Below are positions 34,701 through 38,187 of a DNA stretch of 38,187 nucleotides, in pieces. Position 1 is the first letter of the stretch. Each line of letters opens with the position of its first letter. The translations under genes and the position numbers were made by a program. Origin of the DNA: an uncultured Saprospiraceae bacterium (lineage in GTDB: Bacteria; Bacteroidota; Bacteroidia; Chitinophagales; Saprospiraceae); assembly GCA_938015805.1 (NCBI GenBank), contig CALLXF010000066.1, positions 1 to 38,187 on the forward strand, written 5' to 3'. The notes beneath the pieces were generated by a model. It did no database searches. It was given only the letters and a program-made list of their open reading frames with translations, and was not told the origin of the DNA.

Positions 34701-35848
34701 CCTCCTGTAATATTTCCCCACTGATCTCCAGCACCATAATCACAATCTAGATTATTAGAATTACCAGCTGAGAAGACATGTAATAAAGAAGGGTTTTCCG
34801 AAGTTTGCAGATCGACCGTCTCACTTACTGCAGTATATCCTGCATTACATCCATTACTGTAAGAAGAATTAGTAATCATAACACTATCCGTAAGGTGCAG
34901 ATCTAAAGTATTATCTAAGAAACTCGCATCATAGTCTAGAATGTAAAGAAATGCTCCTTTTGCTGCTCCTTTATAACGAGGATCTAGATTACCCGCAGCA
35001 CCAGCCATTCCCGCTACACCATCTCCATGTGTGCCTGAAACATCACTGGAACTTTCATTATTCAATCTACCGTGAAAATCAATATGTGGTCCTACATCTC
35101 CATCATCTCTTACCATAATATTTATACCAGTACCATCGTAATGTCTACCTGCAGGATAGTCAGAATCTATCATATTATTACGATGTAGTCCTCTTCCTAT
35201 CCGATCCTCTGGCATCCCTGGATCGGTAAGCTGAGAAAAATAATTAAACTGAGGCATCTTAATCACTTTGTCTAATTGATCTTCTGAAATACTGATATGA
35301 ATGAGATGGATAAAATCAGGAGCCTTTAAAACTTTAATATTATTCTGAGCACATAAATCTAAAATTTGTGCTCTGTCTATATCAGAATAATATCTAGCAG
35401 AAAGGGAAATTTGATCTCCGGATCGAGACCATTTATCAAAAGATCTACTAGCTACCTCTGTAGTTATCTTCCAATCTTGTTTTATTTTAGAAATTGCTCT
35501 AATCGACAGACCTGTAAGAATATCCTCATTTATATCAGCAGGGATACTAGCGATATAAGCCTTATTAGGAATGTAATCTATAAGTTCTATTCCCGCTTCT
35601 TTGATTTTTTCTTGTAATACCCGATCTGGTATATTATAGAACTGTATAAGACGATAAAATCTACCATTGACTATTTCAGAACCTGTAGAAATATCTCTAA
35701 AATTTACATTAGGAGCTAGACTAATGACCTCAGTCCTCATCATAATATCATAAGGATCACTTTCTAATTGGGCGAAAGCCCCATTACTTAAAATTGTAGA
35801 AAAAAAGAAAAGTAGGCTAATAACTCTTACGGGATAACTACGGTTCAT
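31763..35848 (-). CDS. Large subtilisin-like protease with PKD repeats and T9SS sorting domain
   Basis: This 1361-residue protein has a signal peptide (about 1-27, GAFAQ) and an S8 protease domain (about 235-520). The catalytic residues fit Asp248 (VRDDGDVGPH), His274 (SGTHGDGVAG) and Ser443 (FGGTSAAAP); Asn363 in FSAGNSNN fits the oxyanion hole. The Asp motif is DDG, not the usual D-S/T-G. After it come a beta domain (to about 650), a fibronectin-like region (VSNDIERIQWD to near 820), a CARDB-like part, a cleaved-adhesin (choice-of-anchor J) domain (about 960-1130) and two PKD repeats (ANFTSLPEGC and PSFTYDIDNS). The last 75 residues are a T9SS sorting domain (FNIDLFPNPNSGQFSLTF to KILKVLVQ). 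It is a secreted or surface protease. Confidence 0.93.
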   Translation of the reverse strand: MNRSYPVRVISLLFFFSTILSNGAFAQLESDPYDIMMRTEVISLAPNVNFRDISTGSEIVNGRFYRLIQFYNIPDRVLQEKIKEAGIELIDYIPNKAYIASIPADINEDILTGLSIRAISKIKQDWKITTEVASRSFDKWSRSGDQISLSARYYSDIDRAQILDLCAQNNIKVLKAPDFIHLIHISISEDQLDKVIKMPQFNYFSQLTDPGMPEDRIGRGLHRNNMIDSDYPAGRHYDGTGINIMVRDDGDVGPHIDFHGRLNNESSSDVSGTHGDGVAGMAGAAGNLDPRYKGAAKGAFLYILDYDASFLDNTLDLHLTDSVMITNSSYSNGCNAGYTAVSETVDLQTSENPSLLHVFSAGNSNNLDCDYGAGDQWGNITGGHKQGKNVMTTANLAKDGTLVNSSSRGPAFDGRIKPDIAAHGAEQVSTFQDNQYDAFGGTSAAAPCVMGTASQLYQAYKELNGGVNPESALIKATLLNTANDLENEGPDYRTGWGHLNAYRAVRLLEDQRYLSSNIGQGDSNTHTVSVPPNTKQVRMMLYWSDKEATPLTTKALVNDLNLVVTTPTSESINPWILNPTADPVSLAAPATRGVDNLNNMEQVLINNPVAGDYTLQVDGFEIPFNDVRYYVVYDFVSSNDITVTYPNGGEGFVSNDIERIQWDAFSDEGDFTIDYSLDGGVTWIDLVSVPGDTRLYDWTLPETILGTARLRVTRDGVSDSSDANFSIGPVPQNLEVVEACGDFITLSWDRVEGATGYEAYLLGDRFMEIVGSATDTFFTVPMVNPEDDNWMAVRALGPDNFEGRRTIAINHNSGYFDCTVDNDIAIKRMISPENGKLISCEESNVVSMLIRNNGLIGITDFELNYRLGGGTVVTESYVGTLDPRTEEEYSFTTPLNINSNGNYLLETWVEYSLDTADYNDRAESVFDLELRTSVYKPEIEEAFEEAQFPPADWSGVNDDNGITWERSDVITGPDGLPTRAAFIDNYAYNVNFIEDELISLNIDLTDAVIPILSFDMAYVPYSSTLFDSMRVDVYSDCTNQFEKTIYGKSDLELATLPDYFTNQFIPTSADQWRYEELDLTEFIGQEIVLKFVNISGYGNQMYIDNINITDQAAPPTANFTSLPEGCIDVLFEFKNTSSGYENTYEWDFGADASTATSVGEGPFNISYNTAGIKMITLTATNAFGTNTITQEVFIKEKPLPSFTYDIDNSHVTFTNTSENCQSYLWMFGDGSSSVLENPLNSYILNDSYTVSLIGQSENCDDVSAVETVEITTEVDDEILDFNIDLFPNPNSGQFSLTFTNLNNQEIEVSLISVTGKILDNQKVRDVSGSSRLEFNKELVAGVYFIKLRNDNKSKILKVLVQ

Positions 35849-35951
35849 ATCTTATCTTGATGGTTTAGAATATAGGCTTTAAGATAGGATAATTACCGAT
35901 ACTAGATGGCAATAAATATGTCATCATGACTACTTAGCCAAAATTAAGTCA

Positions 35952-35965
35952 TGGTATTTATACCA
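35952..35965. promoter_or_regulatory. Short dyad upstream of the subtilase gene
   Basis: TGGTATTTATACCA has 6-bp arms TGGTAT and ATACCA around TT. It lies about 105 bp before the subtilase start and about 68 bp after the stop of the PLP enzyme gene. It might be an operator or a weak hairpin. Confidence 0.25.
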
Positions 35966-36032
35966 ACAGCCTCTATAAAAGTCTACCGAATGGCAGTTTT
36001 TTAAAATTTAAAGATAAATATAGTTTTGGCTT

Positions 36033-37190
36033 TTATTTTAACGCTTGTGCGAGATCCTTTTTAAGATCATCAATATCTTCAATACCTACGCTAAGTCTAA
36101 TTAAGGAATCTGTCAATCCCACTTTTAGTCTTTCTTTTCTGGGAATGGATCCATGTGTCATAGTAGCAGGATGACCGATCAGAGATTCTACACCTCCTAG
36201 AGATTCTGCAAGCGTAAAAATGGCCGTCTTTTTCAGCACTTTACTAGCCGCAGATTTTGTGTTTACTTTAAGATCAAAAGACACCATACCTCCAAAATCA
36301 CTCATCTGTGTCTTAGCCACTTTATGATTAGGATGTGTCTTTATTCCAGGGTAATATACATTGGCTACTTTTTTGTTTTTCAACAAAAATTCTACAATCT
36401 CTTTTGCATTTTCGCAAGCTCTCTGCATTCTCAAATGAAGTGTTTTTATTCCTCTCAATATTAGAAAACAGTCTTGTGGTCCGGGAATCGCTCCAGCTGC
36501 ATTTTGTATAAAATATAATTTCTCTGCAAGAGTATCATCCTTTACAATTACAGCACCATGGATTACATCTGAGTGACCACCGATATATTTTGTAGCCGAA
36601 TGCATAACGATATCCGCACCTAGGTCTAATGGGTTTTGTAAATACGGCGAAGCAAAAGTATTATCTATACAAACTAGAATATCTTTTCTTTTTACCGAAT
36701 TAACCACCTTTTTTATGTCGATAATATTAAGCATCGGATTAGTCGGCGTTTCTACCCATATCATCTTAGTCTGATCACATATTAAGGACTCTATTTTTTT
36801 AGTATCGCCCATACCTACATAATGAAACTTGATGCCGTACTTACTAAAAATCTGGTTCATCAGTCTATATGATCCACCATACAAATCATTAGTAGAGATC
36901 ACCTCGTCTCCAGGTGAGAGCATTTTTAGTATCGCATCTAATGCAGCGAGTCCACTACCAAAACAAATTCCATATTTACCATTTTCTAAAGCCGCTAGAT
37001 TTTTTTGCAAAACATCTCTTGTAGGATTTTGGGTGCGAGCATACTGGAATCCTTTATGCTTACCTGGGGCATCTTGCACAAAAGTTGAGGTTTGGAATAT
37101 CGGAGTCATCACCGCTCCAGTTCCTATATCTGGACTAATACCCGCATGGATTACTTTAGTTGCAAACTTCATTTGATCATTTTTTTTCAT
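36033..37190 (-). CDS. Cystathionine gamma-synthase/lyase family PLP enzyme
   Basis: This 385-residue protein is a Cys/Met-metabolism PLP enzyme of transsulfuration. PLP is bound by Lys201 in MHSATKYIGGHSD; Asp176 in CIDNTFASPY pairs with the pyridine nitrogen. Other family motifs are GFQYARTQNPTRDVL, CFGSGLAALDA, WVETPTNPML and ESLGGVESLIGHPATMTH near the C-terminus. The family cannot be split into synthase (MetB) and lyase from sequence alone here, so no symbol is given. ATG 37190 has a purine-rich ATAGGAA upstream; ATG 37172 (MKFATK) also fits the family N-terminus. Single gene. Confidence 0.92.
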   Translation of the reverse strand: MKKNDQMKFATKVIHAGISPDIGTGAVMTPIFQTSTFVQDAPGKHKGFQYARTQNPTRDVLQKNLAALENGKYGICFGSGLAALDAILKMLSPGDEVISTNDLYGGSYRLMNQIFSKYGIKFHYVGMGDTKKIESLICDQTKMIWVETPTNPMLNIIDIKKVVNSVKRKDILVCIDNTFASPYLQNPLDLGADIVMHSATKYIGGHSDVIHGAVIVKDDTLAEKLYFIQNAAGAIPGPQDCFLILRGIKTLHLRMQRACENAKEIVEFLLKNKKVANVYYPGIKTHPNHKVAKTQMSDFGGMVSFDLKVNTKSAASKVLKKTAIFTLAESLGGVESLIGHPATMTHGSIPRKERLKVGLTDSLIRLSVGIEDIDDLKKDLAQALK

Positions 37191-37283
37191 CGTTTAGATT
37201 CCTATTATTAAATGCAAAAAATTGTAGAACTATTTAGACTAAAGATAATAGCATATATCAGTAATTTTCTATTACGTTCTTTT

Positions 37284-37298
37284 GGCTTTCGCCAATGT
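37284..37298. repeat. Short dispersed hairpin element, copy
   Basis: GGCTTTCGCCAATGT, with the flanking bases, forms TTGGC paired with GCCAA around TTTC (GNRA-type GAAA on the minus strand). It matches 14 of 15 bases of 19144-19158. It lies 54 bp past the methyltransferase stop and has no T tract, so it is not an obvious terminator. Confidence 0.35.
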
Positions 37299-37351
37299 CT
37301 ATCTTTCTATTTTGCAAATTCTGACCACCTCACAAATTAACTTAACGCAGA

Positions 37352-38170
37352 TTAGATTTTCTGAGCAATAACTTCTATCATGCTCGGTCCCATAAAATTA
37401 GAGCCCGGAATTTTTTCCAACTCTTCAAAATCTTGTAATGCCTCATCCATAGTGGACTGGTCGATGAGTCCCATTTCCATAACCTTAGGAAGATAAATAC
37501 TAAAGAAAGTTTTAGGCCAGTGCCATGCGAGATCATCTGTAGTGGCTAATTTATTCATTTTACGGATACTGTTTACTTTGTATCCTTGTGCAGTAAAAAT
37601 TGCAGGTAATCGTCTACCTACATTTATCTCCCCTTCCATATCTGTAAAACTTTTATACGCTGCAGCGATACCTTTAGTGAGACCAGATAATCTAGGTTCT
37701 ATTTGCAAAGTACTCCAGTCATAATATTCTTGGATAACTATTTTACCATTAGGTTTTAATGCCTTTTTTAATTTTTCTATGATCTCCTCTGGATTAGGAA
37801 TCCACGCCATTGCCCATCTGCAGTAAATCCTATCAATAGAATCATCCTCTAGTTGCATATTATCAAAATCAGAATGCAATAAAGTAATATTTAGATCGTG
37901 GAATTTAGAAAGAGCGGATAAATAATCGATGTAGTGTTTAGACTTGTCTATTCCGATAACCTTACCTTCTGGTCCTGCCATATAAGCCAGTTCCACGGTA
38001 CAAAACCCAGGACCACATCCTAAATCTAAAAAAGTTTGTCCCTTAGAAAACTGAGCAGATCTCCAGCCTATACGAGCTTCCTCTGACCATACCTGATGCT
38101 GAAATCCTAATCTCCATAACTCCTCTTTATCAGTTCCTAGTATGTATTGATTTTGATCTTGTGTACTCAT
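37352..38170 (-). CDS. Class I SAM-dependent methyltransferase
   Basis: This 272-residue soluble protein has a class I methyltransferase fold. Motif I is FLDLGCGPGFCTVELAY (about 48-64), followed by KVIGIDKSKHYIDYL, an LLHSDFDNMQLEDDSIDRIY motif and KPNGKIVIQEYYDW. The C-terminal part, with WHWPKTFFSIYLP and SMIEVIAQKI, is not typical of a named subgroup. Substrate unknown. The start at 38170 lies 17 bp from the window edge, and AAAAGTAGA just upstream may aid translation. Confidence 0.88.
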   Translation of the reverse strand: MSTQDQNQYILGTDKEELWRLGFQHQVWSEEARIGWRSAQFSKGQTFLDLGCGPGFCTVELAYMAGPEGKVIGIDKSKHYIDYLSALSKFHDLNITLLHSDFDNMQLEDDSIDRIYCRWAMAWIPNPEEIIEKLKKALKPNGKIVIQEYYDWSTLQIEPRLSGLTKGIAAAYKSFTDMEGEINVGRRLPAIFTAQGYKVNSIRKMNKLATTDDLAWHWPKTFFSIYLPKVMEMGLIDQSTMDEALQDFEELEKIPGSNFMGPSMIEVIAQKI

Positions 38171-38187
38171 TCTACTTTTAATTTTTA

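Noticed and set aside
1-38187. tRNA, rRNA, CRISPR array, integrase or transposase
   Set aside because: No tRNA-like cloverleaf, repeat-spacer series or mobile-element gene was seen on either strand by reading.

Overview
The window is about 38 kb of AT-rich chromosomal DNA from a member of the Bacteroidota. Evidence for this includes two proteins with type IX secretion (Por) C-terminal sorting domains, an Omp28-like lipoprotein next to a DUF6029-like barrel, a TonB-type receptor of the outer-membrane beta-barrel family, and -7 promoter elements of the form TAnnTTTG. The gene set would suit Saprospiria or a related environmental lineage, but no marker here fixes the genus. I see no rRNA, tRNA, CRISPR array, transposase, integrase or phage gene. 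Most of the window is ordinary core and accessory chromosome.

Layout. 1-5.2 kb: an envelope cluster with an Omp28-like thiol lipoprotein and a DUF6029-like barrel, divergent from a TlpA-like thioredoxin; then two tandem small lipoproteins and a PA14-OmpA fusion. 5.2-12.6 kb: housekeeping genes on the minus strand (ABC-F/Uup ATPase, Prc/Tsp protease, membrane pyrophosphatase) separated by long gaps that hold decayed interspersed repeats. 12.9-14.7 kb: a T9SS-secreted protein of unknown function. 14.8-17.8 kb: a metal-regulation locus in which a nitroreductase diverges from a DtxR/MntR regulator, a Mn/Fe-type binding protein and its ABC ATPase. A near-perfect dyad lies between the two transcripts, and no permease gene is present. 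18.1-23.2 kb: a small barrel protein with a CRP/FNR-like box, a GNAT acetyltransferase, a TonB-type receptor, a VOC protein and a GH113-like lipoprotein. 23.5-25.7 kb: a large stand-alone radical SAM protein with unusual cysteine spacing and a TTG start. 25.9-30.0 kb: a probable minus-strand operon (ABC exporter, small membrane protein, GT2, secreted DinB-like protein). 30.3-35.8 kb: a large T9SS subtilase followed closely by RadC and a DUF6624 protein. 36.0-38.2 kb: a cystathionine gamma-synthase/lyase family enzyme and a SAM methyltransferase.

How the genes work together. The clearest functional unit is the metal locus. The regulator and binding protein overlap by 4 bp and the ATPase follows 1 bp later, so the three genes are almost certainly co-transcribed. 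The dyad overlaps the expected -33 region of that operon, which suggests metal-dependent autorepression. The binding protein has an H-H-E-D ligand set typical of Mn/Fe transporters and is unusual in ending with a transmembrane anchor. The ABC exporter/GT2 operon looks like cell-envelope export and glycan synthesis. The remaining genes are mostly single transcription units.

No single locus stands out as a completely new system. The best candidates for new biology are the metal operon without a permease and with an anchored binding protein, the CX4CX2C radical SAM protein, an orphan plus-strand terminator at 30315-30343 that may end a small RNA, and a CRP/FNR-type dyad in front of a small barrel gene.
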